A stretch of DNA of 64,000 nucleotides from Branchiostoma floridae (lineage: Eukaryota > Chordata > Leptocardii > Amphioxiformes > Branchiostomatidae): NCBI RefSeq assembly GCF_000003815.2, contig NC_049992.1, forward strand, positions 16,716,467 through 16,780,466, given 5' to 3'. Position 1 is the first letter of the stretch; each line of letters starts with the position of its first letter. The translations under genes were made by a program, and so were the position numbers. Below are positions 31,701 to 37,520 of the stretch, in pieces. The notes under the pieces were generated by a model. It was not told the DNA's origin. It was given only the letters and a program-made list of their open reading frames with translations, and did no database searches.

Positions 31701-32813
31701 GGCTTTTTGTTGTTGCAAGCTGTCTCGCAAAGGCCGCTGGGAAGCTATCAGCCAATCATGTTACGTTTTACATGGCTCCATCCTCCTACAGGCAATCCCA
31801 ACGGCTGACTGCCCATATAAGGGCAAGCTCATTAATATTTATAAGTAGGGCAGTCCCTAACTGGTCTGAGTGCACAAGATAGCAGAGGTAAACACAAGGA
31901 GGTTTGACACGACTGTGGTCCCTCTGCGTAGGAGAATGCCTGCAATCCAACCTTGTTTGACTAAGACAGGTTCAAACACCACTAGATAAGTGATGGTTGG
32001 AGCAAACTCAAGCCAAGCAAGCCTGAAGAATCACAGGCTGAAGCTTCAATCTCAGACTTAGTAAGCCCTTTGTTTGGCTAGGATTCTTGGACGGAATAAT
32101 AGACGTCGGACTCTAGAACGTCAGAATGTTGTGTTGTGTATACGTGGAACTCTGGATGATCAGCCTGGCTTGTGAATTGTTTGTATTTATCAATGATCAA
32201 TGGCAAAATCAGCAATCAACAATAACAAGAATTGCCCTAATTTGCAATGTGTTATCAAGTATGTGCAGGTCGTTGTCTTAAGCTACAATAGAATTTTTTA
32301 CCGTTTCTGTTGGATGTTTGGTCAATGTTGCATCAGAATTTCTTCCAACACAACATTTTGCAACCATAGACAATATATCATCCTTATAATAAATACATGT
32401 ATTTGCAAGCACGACTTTTTATGATAATATGTTCTGTCAAAGTGTTTTAGCAGATACAAGTACATATCAGAATATATTGTTTATTGCTGCTGTCTCGCAT
32501 TGACAGTGATGATCTCGAAAAATGTTGCCACAGCCATCCCCTTACCTTCTGATCCGGGTTCTTTTGGTGCAATTTGTAAGTCTATGTTGTCCACATCCCC
32601 AGCCCAACGACTGTACCCACTTCTTTCACTCATGGAAAGGGTGGTGGACCCAGGCATGTTAACTTGCTGTTGCTGCTGAAAAATACAAACAACAGAATCT
32701 CTTAAAAAGATACTCACTTCTCTGCTTTAATTTCAGATCTTGCATTGAAGAATCGTCCTCATCGGTCAACAGTCGCATGTCGTTGGTTGAAGACATGGCG
32801 CTTGTTTCCCTGC
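9438..32813 (-). CDS. NAALADL1: NAALADase / glutamate carboxypeptidase II-like M28B metallopeptidase (multi-exon gene, NAALADL1-like)
   Basis: Type II membrane zinc peptidase predicted to remove C-terminal or dipeptidyl acidic residues outside the cell. I traced exons at 32546-32662, 26292-26502, 23897-24037, 23436-23562, 22478-22599, 21007-21190, 20723-20813, 17980-18069, 17294-17379, 16802-16921, 16087-16169, 15558-15621, 15132-15199, 14269-14360, 13410-13503 (or 12803-12902), 12136-12388, 11525-11606, 10444-10536 and 9438-9615; the exon at 32718-32813 is an alternative or extra 5' exon. All have GT-AG borders and compatible phases except 22478-22599. From the methionine at 32657 the product is about 763 residues, against 750 for human GCPII. 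Order: short cytosolic tail, one membrane helix, PA domain, M28 catalytic domain, helical dimerisation domain. Zinc site: GNHRD, AIDPSSG, WGAEEFG, NID, YHTQYET. WGAEEFG and the GISS-D-QYTYD segment resemble NAALADL1 more than FOLH1; the exact paralogue needs a tree. Confidence 0.9.
9668..9845 (+). mobile_element. tRNA-derived SINE (GTAGCTCAACTGGTAGCAGC type), copy 2
   Basis: TGTCCCTGTAGCTCAACTGG carries the A box and CCTGGTTCTAATCCTGGGT the B box. It lies just upstream (in gene terms) of the peptidase's last exon, inside the final intron. Confidence 0.7.
9990..10255 (-). mobile_element. tRNA-derived SINE (GGTTTAAA-type), diverged, minus strand
   Basis: Shares the GGGTTGTTATCCACTATGTC and GGCATGTCAGGGGATTTGAA segments with the copy at 6765-7035. 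Confidence 0.6.
10444..10536 (-). CDS. NAALADL1: Peptidase exon: dimerisation domain
   Basis: Acceptor GCCTGCAG, donor TACAG|GTACGG; in and out phase 2. It encodes [20 protein letters not shown], then [11 protein letters not shown], matching [25 protein letters not shown]. Confidence 0.95.
10792..11072. repeat. Inverted repeat straddling an assembly gap
   Basis: GGTTGGCATGATATGAACAA through CACCCTCGGTCCTGGC on the left is repeated inverted from 10998 to about 11072. About 75 bp of each arm is visible at roughly 90 percent identity by eye. The interior is hidden by the N run at 10898-10997. It is likely a palindromic transposable element that defeated assembly. Confidence 0.8.
10898..10997. 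other. Assembly gap (100 N)
   Basis: A run of exactly 100 N, the usual length for a gap of unknown size. It lies in the peptidase intron between the exons at 10536 and 11525. Confidence 0.99.
11525..11606 (-). CDS. NAALADL1: Peptidase exon: dimerisation domain
   Basis: Acceptor ATTCCAG, donor ACCAA|GTCAGT; in phase 1, out phase 2. It encodes [20 protein letters not shown], the helix equivalent to LFSAVKNFTEIASKFSERL in GCPII. Confidence 0.88.
12136..12388 (-). CDS. NAALADL1: Peptidase exon: last zinc histidine and dimerisation domain
   Basis: Acceptor CTTATCTCAG, donor CTTG|GTAAGA; in phase 0, out phase 1. It encodes [20 protein letters not shown] and, further on, [26 protein letters not shown] holds the fifth zinc ligand (human YHSVYET). 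The rest is the start of the helical dimerisation domain. Confidence 0.96.
12803..12902 (-). CDS. NAALADL1: Peptidase substrate-pocket exon, version B (candidate mutually exclusive exon)
   Basis: Acceptor TATGGTAG, donor GACCCT|GTAAGT; 100 nt, in phase 2, out phase 0, exactly as version A. It encodes [20 protein letters not shown], then [13 protein letters not shown]. The shared spine is SD---AF-L-AGISS-D--YT-D. It lacks the GTGSD sequence of version A, having VKRSD instead. Including both versions would shift the frame by one base, so at most one can be used per productive transcript. The acceptor sits behind a CTG/TTG repeat instead of a normal pyrimidine tract. Confidence 0.8.
12911..12934. 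repeat. Triplet repeat (CAG)5(CAA)3
   Basis: On the transcribed minus strand this is (TTG)3(CTG)5, and it ends 8 bp before the acceptor of substrate-pocket exon version B. Confidence 0.9.
13410..13503 (-). CDS. NAALADL1: Peptidase substrate-pocket exon, version A
   Basis: Acceptor TTATTCAG, donor GACCAA|GTAAGT; 94 nt, in phase 2, out phase 0. It encodes [20 protein letters not shown], then [11 protein letters not shown]. It aligns with the [25 protein letters not shown] segment of GCPII but lacks the Arg-x-Arg pair that binds acidic substrates there. It is homologous to the next exon downstream. Confidence 0.93.
14269..14360 (-). CDS. NAALADL1: Peptidase exon before the alternative pair
   Basis: Acceptor CTGTCCAG, donor CCCAA|GTAGGT; in phase 0, out phase 2. 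It encodes [20 protein letters not shown] and a Pro/Ser-rich end. Its phase 2 exit matches both candidate exons that follow. Confidence 0.9.
14440..14605 (+). mobile_element. Retroelement 3' tail, copy 1
   Basis: TTTTGTGACCGCATCTGAAC through AACGTCGGTGAGAATAAAGC is almost identical to 22285-22440 and ends in the same AGAGTCTCTTTATTCA. The coding-like remnant ([17 protein letters not shown] type) is typical of the end of a reverse-transcriptase element (LINE or Penelope-like). Confidence 0.6.
15132..15199 (-). CDS. NAALADL1: Peptidase exon
   Basis: Acceptor ATTGACAG, donor AAACAG|GTCAGG; in phase 1, out phase 0. It encodes [20 protein letters not shown], aligned with the GNYTLRVDCTPLMYSLV segment of GCPII. 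Confidence 0.92.
15558..15621 (-). CDS. NAALADL1: Peptidase exon: NID zinc ligand
   Basis: Acceptor CTTGCAG, donor AACG|GTACAT; in phase 0, out phase 1. It encodes [20 protein letters not shown]; the Asp of NID is a zinc ligand (human YINADSS). Confidence 0.95.
16087..16169 (-). CDS. NAALADL1: Peptidase exon: catalytic glutamate
   Basis: Acceptor GTTCCAG, donor GTGGAG|GTAAGG; in phase 1, out phase 0. It encodes [19 protein letters not shown] and STEWVE. The first Glu of EE is the general base and the second a zinc ligand. Gly replaces the Asp of FASWDAEEFG found in GCPII, as I recall for NAALADL1. Confidence 0.97.
16802..16921 (-). CDS. NAALADL1: Peptidase exon: first zinc ligands
   Basis: Acceptor TTCTTGTAG, donor TCAG|GTAGTA; in and out phase 1. 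It encodes [20 protein letters not shown], then [15 protein letters not shown]. The His of GNHRD and the bridging Asp of AIDP are the first two zinc ligands. Confidence 0.97.
17294..17379 (-). CDS. NAALADL1: Peptidase exon: entry to M28 domain
   Basis: Acceptor CTTTCAG, donor CCAG|GTCAGT; in phase 2, out phase 1. It encodes [20 protein letters not shown] followed by TIRGAVEP, matching the IYNVIGTLRGAVEPD motif that opens the M28 fold. Confidence 0.95.
17760..17930 (+). mobile_element. SINE fragment (GGTTTAAA-type body)
   Basis: Contains AGTGGATAACAACCTACTGT and AGCCTCAAAAAAGTTATGAT, shared with 6765-7035 in the opposite orientation. Confidence 0.55.
17980..18069 (-). CDS. NAALADL1: Peptidase exon
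   Basis: Acceptor TCTTCCAG, donor GACAG|GTGAGG; in and out phase 2. It encodes [20 protein letters not shown], equivalent to LLEKMGGSAPPDSSWRGSL in human GCPII. Confidence 0.9.
18560..20666. mobile_element. Non-autonomous Harbinger-like transposon, 2.1 kb
   Basis: The left terminus GGGACTGGTCGATATTTAGC is mirrored exactly at the right end (GCTAAATATCGACCAGTCCC), and TAA flanks both ends (18557-18559 and 20667-20669). Terminal repeats extend at least 40 bp through a G-run. Subterminal repeats GGGGAGGGCCTAGGAAAAA occur three or more times at each end. A 3-bp TWA target duplication is the hallmark of PIF/Harbinger. I see no transposase or Myb-like frame, so it is non-autonomous. It sits in the peptidase intron between the exons at 18069 and 20723. 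Confidence 0.85.
20723..20813 (-). CDS. NAALADL1: Peptidase exon: PA to catalytic-domain link
   Basis: Acceptor GATACAG, donor CTGAA|GTAAGT; in phase 1, out phase 2. It encodes [20 protein letters not shown], equivalent to the GLPSIPVHPIGYYDAQ segment of GCPII. It lies just beyond the end of the Harbinger-like insertion in the following intron. Confidence 0.93.
21007..21190 (-). CDS. NAALADL1: Peptidase exon: PA domain core
   Basis: Acceptor ATCCACAG, donor ATAG|GTCAGT; in phase 0, out phase 1. It encodes [20 protein letters not shown] and [12 protein letters not shown], closely matching the [15 protein letters not shown] and GDPLTPGYPA motifs of the family. Confidence 0.95.
21286..21483. 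mobile_element. MITE with 25-bp inverted ends, carrying a CRE
   Basis: AGTGAAAAAGTTTAAACTTT and the mirror AAAGTTGAAACTTTTTCACT bound a 198-bp element. TGACGTCA lies at 21355-21362, the only perfect CRE I noticed outside the first 4.3 kb. Confidence 0.7.
22285..22440 (+). mobile_element. Retroelement 3' tail, copy 2
   Basis: Near-identical to 14440-14605. It ends 38 bp from the donor of the frameshifted peptidase exon. Confidence 0.6.
22478..22599 (-). CDS. NAALADL1: Peptidase PA-domain exon with a frameshift
   Basis: Acceptor TTGTTGCAG and donor GACAAG|GTGAGT are intact. The exon starts in frame as [14 protein letters not shown], then reaches TCA TGA. The rest reads correctly only in another frame as [19 protein letters not shown]. 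Its length of 122 nt is not a multiple of three, although both neighbouring junctions require phase 0. A 17-bp sequence (CTTCCCATATCTCATGA on the plus strand) is repeated at 22496-22512 and 22541-22557, next to the break. It could be an assembly or sequencing error, a polymorphic null allele or a true inactivating change. Confidence 0.85.
22714..23031. mobile_element. MITE with GGTTGGACAAGT ends, copy 2
   Basis: Begins CAGGGTTGGACAAG and ends CTTGTTTATCCCTG, with internal ACTTGCCCG words. The direct repeat CAACCCA occurs at both borders and may be the target duplication. Confidence 0.6.
23085..23360 (+). mobile_element. tRNA-derived SINE
   Basis: TTGTGGTTAGGGTTGTGGCT (A-box region) and GGTCCTGGGTTTTAAACCC (B box), followed by the TGTTTGAGGAGAGCCACTAC body shared with sequence near 46030. 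Confidence 0.6.
23436..23562 (-). CDS. NAALADL1: Peptidase exon: PA-domain approach
   Basis: Acceptor TTTTTCAG, donor GTGGAG|GTAAAA; in phase 2, out phase 0. It encodes [13 protein letters not shown] and [13 protein letters not shown], matching the GCPII PPFSAFSPQG region. Confidence 0.92.
23897..24037 (-). CDS. NAALADL1: Peptidase exon: start of ectodomain
   Basis: Acceptor TTCTACAG, donor GACAG|GTGAGC; in and out phase 2. It encodes [18 protein letters not shown], then [11 protein letters not shown] and VLLSYPD. This corresponds to the GCPII segment with the HLAGTEQN and LLSYPN motifs that precedes the PA domain. Confidence 0.92.
24641..24699 (-). other. Mini-exon copy 4 of the membrane exon's 3' end, most diverged
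   Basis: 59 nt with acceptor TTACCAATAG and donor CTCAG|GTAGAA. It reads [19 protein letters not shown]: four amino-acid changes, no stop and no indel. It is separated from the other copies by a repeat-rich insert (about 24.73-25.85 kb), so it is probably the oldest copy. Confidence 0.55.
24728..25853. mobile_element. Repeat of the GTTCTTGAGTTATC-(CAGA)n family
   Basis: Opens with AGAGTTCGGCGACCTCATAC, contains imperfect internal duplications (GACAAAAACGCCCCTGCAGT / GACAAAAATGCCCCTGCTAT) and ends in CCGTTCTTGAGTTATCTTGT plus a CAGA microsatellite. Fragments recur near 37330-37520 and 51430-51975. The tail layout suggests a LINE- or SINE-type retroelement. Confidence 0.6.
25737..25797. repeat. 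(CAGA)n microsatellite
   Basis: About 14 uninterrupted CAGA units; it is the tail of the surrounding repeat. Confidence 0.95.
25942..26000 (-). other. Mini-exon copy 3 of the membrane exon's 3' end
   Basis: 59 nt with acceptor TTTACCAACAG and donor CTCAG|GTGAGA. The translation, [19 protein letters not shown], is identical to the end of the membrane exon. Confidence 0.6.
26091..26149 (-). other. Mini-exon copy 2 of the membrane exon's 3' end
   Basis: 59 nt with acceptor TTACCAATAG and donor CTCAG|GTGAGA. It stays open in the parent frame and has His-to-Leu and Ser-to-Asn changes relative to the parent. Its flank (about 26035-26090) duplicates the flank of copy 3, so the two arose by tandem duplication of a unit of about 149 bp. 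Confidence 0.6.
26184..26242 (-). other. Mini-exon copy 1 of the membrane exon's 3' end
   Basis: 59 nt flanked by acceptor TTACCAATAG and donor CTCAG|GTAAAT. It translates as [19 protein letters not shown] plus two bases, differing from the parent exon by one Ser-to-Asn change. The donor phase matches the next constitutive exon at 24037. Confidence 0.6.
26292..26502 (-). CDS. NAALADL1: Peptidase exon: signal-anchor transmembrane helix and stalk
   Basis: Acceptor TTTTGCAG, donor TCAG|GTAAAT; in phase 1, out phase 2. It encodes WFSGRKG, a hydrophobic stretch of about 20 residues ([20 protein letters not shown]), then basic IRR and the stalk ending in [11 protein letters not shown]. This is the expected single-pass type II anchor, with the basic residues and short N-terminus placing the tail in the cytosol. 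The last 59 nt recur four times in the next intron as mini-exons. An in-frame but weak internal donor, AAG|GTGTTG, lies at 26382-26384. Confidence 0.9.
26629..27155. mobile_element. 527-bp MITE with TTTAAAGGGACATAATGTA ends
   Basis: TACCTTTAAAGGGACATAAT is mirrored by ATTATGTCCCTTTAAGGTA. The interior has a CTTCCGGTAGGCTACCCGGAAG hairpin and is GC-richer than the flanks. Confidence 0.75.
28412..28533. repeat. Perfect-looking 61-bp tandem duplication
   Basis: GAAAAATATATACTTGTGAA through GGCCATGTTATA is repeated head to tail at 28412-28472 and 28473-28533, differing only near the end. Confidence 0.9.
28690..30135. repeat. Minisatellite, about 40-bp unit, over 30 copies
   Basis: The unit is roughly ACAGATGGGTTCTCACCATG plus GTACTGAATTACTGTCCC. 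Length varies from about 36 to 44 bp. A 126-bp higher-order unit is repeated at 28818-28943 and 28944-29069. Copies decay at both edges. The repetitive plus-strand frames here are by-products. The array lies in the peptidase intron between 26502 and 32546. Confidence 0.95.
30140..32545. other. Intronic sequence, no exon recognised
   Basis: I see no exon-like open frame with splice sites on either strand. The stretch at about 31555-31860 has two ATTGG/CCAAT-type boxes (CAACCAATCAGAG, GCCAATCATG) but no coding start. Confidence 0.5.
32546..32675 (-). CDS. NAALADL1: Peptidase 5' exon, cytosolic tail (variant 2)
   Basis: The exon follows the strong acceptor TTTTTCAG and starts with a short CAG/CAA run (QQQ), then [20 protein letters not shown]. 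It ends at GAAG|GTAAGG in phase 1 and joins the membrane exon through a split glycine codon. A start at the methionine at 32657 is possible without any upstream coding exon. GYSRW recalls the YTRF endocytosis signal of transferrin receptor, a distant member of the same superfamily; that parallel is inference only. Confidence 0.7.
32718..32813 (-). CDS. NAALADL1: Peptidase 5' exon, cytosolic tail (variant 1)
   Basis: This exon is preceded by a TATGCAG acceptor and ends at A|GTGAGT. Its length of 96 nt is a multiple of three, with phase 1 at both ends. It contains [15 protein letters not shown], an acidic tail with a DxxLL-type sequence (DMRLL). It is phase-compatible with direct splicing to the membrane exon at 26502. 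Joining it to the next exon (32546-32662) would need a weak downstream AG at 32663-32664, because the strong TTTTTCAG acceptor gives a stop. If that strong acceptor is used in one transcript, the MSST frame would be only a short upstream ORF. The coding status is therefore plausible but not settled. Confidence 0.5.
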
Positions 32814-35511
32814 CTGCATACTAGTAAGGGTTCAGTATCAAATCCACGGACGTGACAGTATGTACAGAACAAATAAGAGAGATCTCCTATTTGGACAGGC
32901 CCACCCCTGCCATGTTTTACTGTTCTGCAAAGCTAGAATTGATTTTAGCCCAGTGAGAGAGGTTGTGATCTCCACCAAAGAAAACAAATCATGGCAGGAA
33001 ATCAAATTCTACTGAGAGATGTGTGGGGAACTTGATGAAATCTTTTTTCTCATAGATAAGTGTCGAGGCCATGTTGTGAAGGCTGTCCACAAAGGAATAT
33101 TCTGACTACTGACCTTCGTGAACTGTTAAGGTCTCATCATGTACCACAAGATGTTATTGGATTTCATACAGTGAATGATTCAACATACAAAAAGGGAAAT
33201 ATAGCTAAGAGTATAAGAATCATCTCAGACTGTCAAGATGTTGAACAAAATGCACTAAGTCTTTATCCCTAGTTCAATTCTGATAAGCATTCACAGCTAC
33301 ACGTAGTTCAACTACTTACTCTGCCTGTGGAAAACTTTTAAACTTACTGATAGCAAGAAAGATGGACTCAGCAATTGGTTGTAATGGTCATAAATCATGC
33401 CACGCTACAGGCACATGACAAATGATGACAAATGGCATTTTCCATTCATAGTTATTGTTACAATGTATACCCTTAGGATAAAACTTGGCAACAATGTAAA
33501 GAATATGTGAAAAGAAAGATTTCCTGGGTATTAAACTTAAAGTGATGTTTAACGTCAATGTAGGTTAGTCATCAACGGTGCACACCCCAGTTTATTTGGG
33601 GTCTCAAATCGAGGCTGCGCACCCCCAGGTCGAGAGGCCGTCTCTTCAAGAAAATAGATCTAAAGCAGAAAAGCCGTATATGGGAATGACGGGTATCACT
33701 CCAGCTTTAAGAACAGCCGGGTATCAGTTTCTTCACTCTCACTACTTTTCATAATTTTGGGGGGAGAAAAGTTTTTTTCACGCAAAAAAGTATGCACAAA
33801 AAGGGGAATTTTGACGTGGAAATAAACCCATCACCTATAGTTTAGTCATGAAAATGACTGATATTGTCGGAAAGAGAATACACCTAAGATTAATCAGGCA
33901 AAAAATAAAGAAAATCGTAACACTGAGATTTTTACAATAACCCGTCGCGCGAGGCATACCAACACGGCTCACAGACCGCATACGGACGGGAAATCTGGGT
34001 CAACGACGAATCACTTCCAACGCGTAGAAATACAAGGAAGTGACCCTCGGGCCCAAACCCAATTTGCACCAAAAACACATCACTTCTTACGCTTTTTAGC
34101 CATGCCAGTATTAAATGCCACTTCGCAGCAGATTATGAGAAATTTGAACTCAAACATGGACCCTCGAGACCCTTTCGTCACATTTTTGTCGCGCACTATC
34201 TCGGACCCCTGTCGCGGAAGAATTGGTGTGTGCACCGTTAAGGTAAATAAGATACGGCAAAAAGCAGTTATTCAATTTCGAGCTAATAGATTATAAAATC
34301 ATATCCAGTTGCTTGAGTAACTGCCTTTTTGCAAAAGAGATGTTTTAAATATTTTTGGTTGCCAGATTTTCCAAGTAGAGATCTAGATACAATGCTGAAG
34401 AAATAGGTAAAGACACTGTAGCACCAACACACAACACAAGGCAAACTTAGGGTGACGTCCACATGCAAGACAGATGCTTAAGACTTCAGCACAGACTCTC
34501 AAAGGACATTGTTAGGCCCAGAGAAAGTCTTGAAGAAGTTGGAACTGTCAACTGGACTCTGTTGAGTAGCGTCCCTACACTACTACTAGTACTAGTGAAT
34601 ACACTTGTCTACGTGAAGGGTTGTTAATGAGTTTATATACAATTCTCACAGCAGTTCTCACAGCAGTTCCATATGTGCTATAAGACCCTCCCGTGATGCA
34701 AATGTACCATTTACATGTAGATGCCACCATTGCAAGTTGATAGAATAGGGATAGAGCTGATAAAGAAGCTAGTGTGCGGAGTTCAGTAAAGGTCATCACC
34801 ATGGTAACCAAAGACTCTGCCAAGAGTCTTTGGTTACTCTATTTGCGCTATTACTAGTCATGGTTTTCTCTTTTTAAGTCTTAGCCGCAAACTTTTCTTT
34901 CAAGAGATAGTGACTTTAACCTGTGCTGCAGGACACAAAACTTAACCTAGGTAAAGAGCAAAATGAATATACAATGTTATACGTCCCCATGAAAGTGACA
35001 TTCATTGACAGCTTTTGACACCTACACAATCATAAGCCTTACCGTCATCGTAAAGCGCTGATATGCAGAGGATGGCTTATAAGAAATCCCGTTATACTAA
35101 TAAAGGTTATTAGATTGCAAATCTATAAGTCCTCAGCAGCCAGTGTCAAAATCAATGCCACATTAGCTTAATAATACATGCATTCCGTCAAGCTTATCCG
35201 ATAGGCATCTGACGTTACTAATGATACTCCCTTTATATTGAAAATTTTTATGCAACACATATTAAATGTAACACTATTTATGGAAGAGGCTGCCCTGTTA
35301 TATACAGCAGCTTTCCATAAAAAATGTAGCACAACTCCCAAATTCTGCTCGCCGCCATACCAGTACAATGACATCACACAGTCCTCTGTACAAGGAGAAA
35401 TGTATGATGTATTGCATAGTTTGACTGTTAGCTCATTGCACTAAACCCATAATAGGAGCTCCAGCCTAATGTGAAGAGTTTGGTTGTATCATCAGATATT
35501 TCCTTGTCATC

Positions 35512-35902
35512 AGGCCAAGGAAAAAATATTGTTTCCTGTTTCCCTACCTTCCCTTGAAAAACCTGCCGACCCTAGATTTTTTGGGGGGGTGGCAGTAGAG
35601 TCACATAACTTCCACTTGAATTTTTATTCAGCCTGCTTCCTATTGAAGTAAAAACACTGCTTGTCCTATCTAATGAAGGATAAATGTATGTATTATGCAC
35701 AAAATTAAAGTTTGATGTTAAAAGACAAGTGTTCTCATGCATTTCACTTTACTTTCTTCAACTGTATTGCAATATGTCTCACTAGAGTTTTGGCCAGCCT
35801 AAAAAGAATTACACGAAAAAAAGGATAATCCCTACCTACAGTACCGACTGTAATTTTTTCAGGACTGAAACAGGAAACACAACTTTTTTTTCCCTAGGCC
35901 TC
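35512..35902. mobile_element. Possible MITE
   Basis: Left CCAAGGAAAAAATATTGTTT with CCTGTTTCCC is loosely mirrored by GAAACAGGAAACACAACTTT through CCCTAGG. The arms are imperfect. Confidence 0.4.
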
Positions 35903-37329
35903 AGGGAATGATCCCATGCATGAAGGACACCTTCAGAATTTCCAAGCTGTCACTGTGGATGAGAAGTGGGGAAGCATTGAGAAGACAAGTCCCTTGCTGG
36001 GTCAGGCATAACACTGAAAGACCATCTTTGATATTCTGATACCTTTCAAATTGGGCAGAACAAGTCATGTGTGTACGGTGCATGTCTTTCAAAGGGAATT
36101 AAGCAAGGAACTTTACGACAGCGCAGGATAAAAATCTTAATCAAATGAGCGTCAAAATGGGATTTGAATGATAACATACACATAAAAGAGGCCAGAAAAA
36201 TAGCGGTGGGATAAGAAATGGGAATAAATTCTGAGATAGCCTGTTCGTAATGTTACACAAAATAGCTCATCACATTTCTAAAACTGACGTTGCCACAAAT
36301 ATAACAGTAACAGAAATACCTTGGCTGTATGCCAAATGAAATCTTGATAACCTGTGCCCAGAATACATGTACATGCCTACGTATATGACTGAGTTTTGTT
36401 TTAGTAAGGCCATGTAGATTCCATTATATGGATGACATCCTCAGGGAACCCCTAAAGTGATGCAAGCGTGCAAAAAAAAGTTTAGCAAAAAAGGCTGCCT
36501 TCATTATCAAATACAGGGTTGTACAAATGATGAACACACAAAAATTTGTTCATTCAAAGTGATCTTCTTTTACTTTGGAATTGACTTTCGCATTCTACCA
36601 CATCATTAATTTATTTATTTACATTTAGCATCCATTTTGCGATATTTTTTTCAATTTACACTATTACAGCATATGATATGGAGCTTATTTGTATGATTTA
36701 CAGTATTGTTGAAAACTTTTTTTTGAACAGACAAAAATTGATGCACGCATGGATGCCATCCATAGAATCGACTCAACGTGGCCTAATACGAGCTTAGATA
36801 GTGATGAGACATCAGGACTACAGGGACCGATGAAACTATCTATCCTACCAACACAGGAGAGCATCAAACTGTCTGCACATCCACAGTCATGCCTGTGAGT
36901 GATGTTGTAATAACCTCACAGGAATTATTTGGGCCATTTGAGACCCATTAACCTCCTCAGTTTCATCCTGGCAGGATCCCACAGTACATGTACCTCTGAT
37001 AGCCGTAAGGGTGATCAATAAATAACAAATGGAAAACTGTGATTGGAAAACGTGTCATTCTGTTGGTGATGATGAGGTGATGTTCAAGTCATTACTATCT
37101 ATTTCTCACCAAATCTTACATTTCTATTGTAACATAATAATCAACACATTGGGGTGCATTTAAAGTTCACTGTCATCTTGCGCTAAAATATCAGGGATGC
37201 ATGTTCCATTTAGAATAGCTAGTCTACCAACAAATGATCTTGGATTGATCATCATGGAAGCTCATCAGATTCTGTGTTTGGTACTAAAGTTTAGGAAGTT
37301 TGTACTATATGATCTTGTATTGAGTTTTA

Positions 37330-37520
37330 AAGTAAGAATTAACTAGAAGGCACAAACTTGTGCCACTTCTTCCCGACCACAAGACCTATCTACTACACAA
37401 AAATTGGGACCATAGCTTGTCCAGAGATATCATGTTCTGATGCGGTACCATGGAAAGCTGCTAGGGGCCCCAAAGCTTATCATTTTTACCAAACACATTG
37501 TACATGTATTAAGATAATAT
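37330..37520. mobile_element. Fragment of the (CAGA)n-tailed repeat family
   Basis: Shares AAAAATTGGGACCATAGCTT with 25560-25580, and the CTAGGGGCCCCAAAG segment with the same repeat. Confidence 0.6.
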
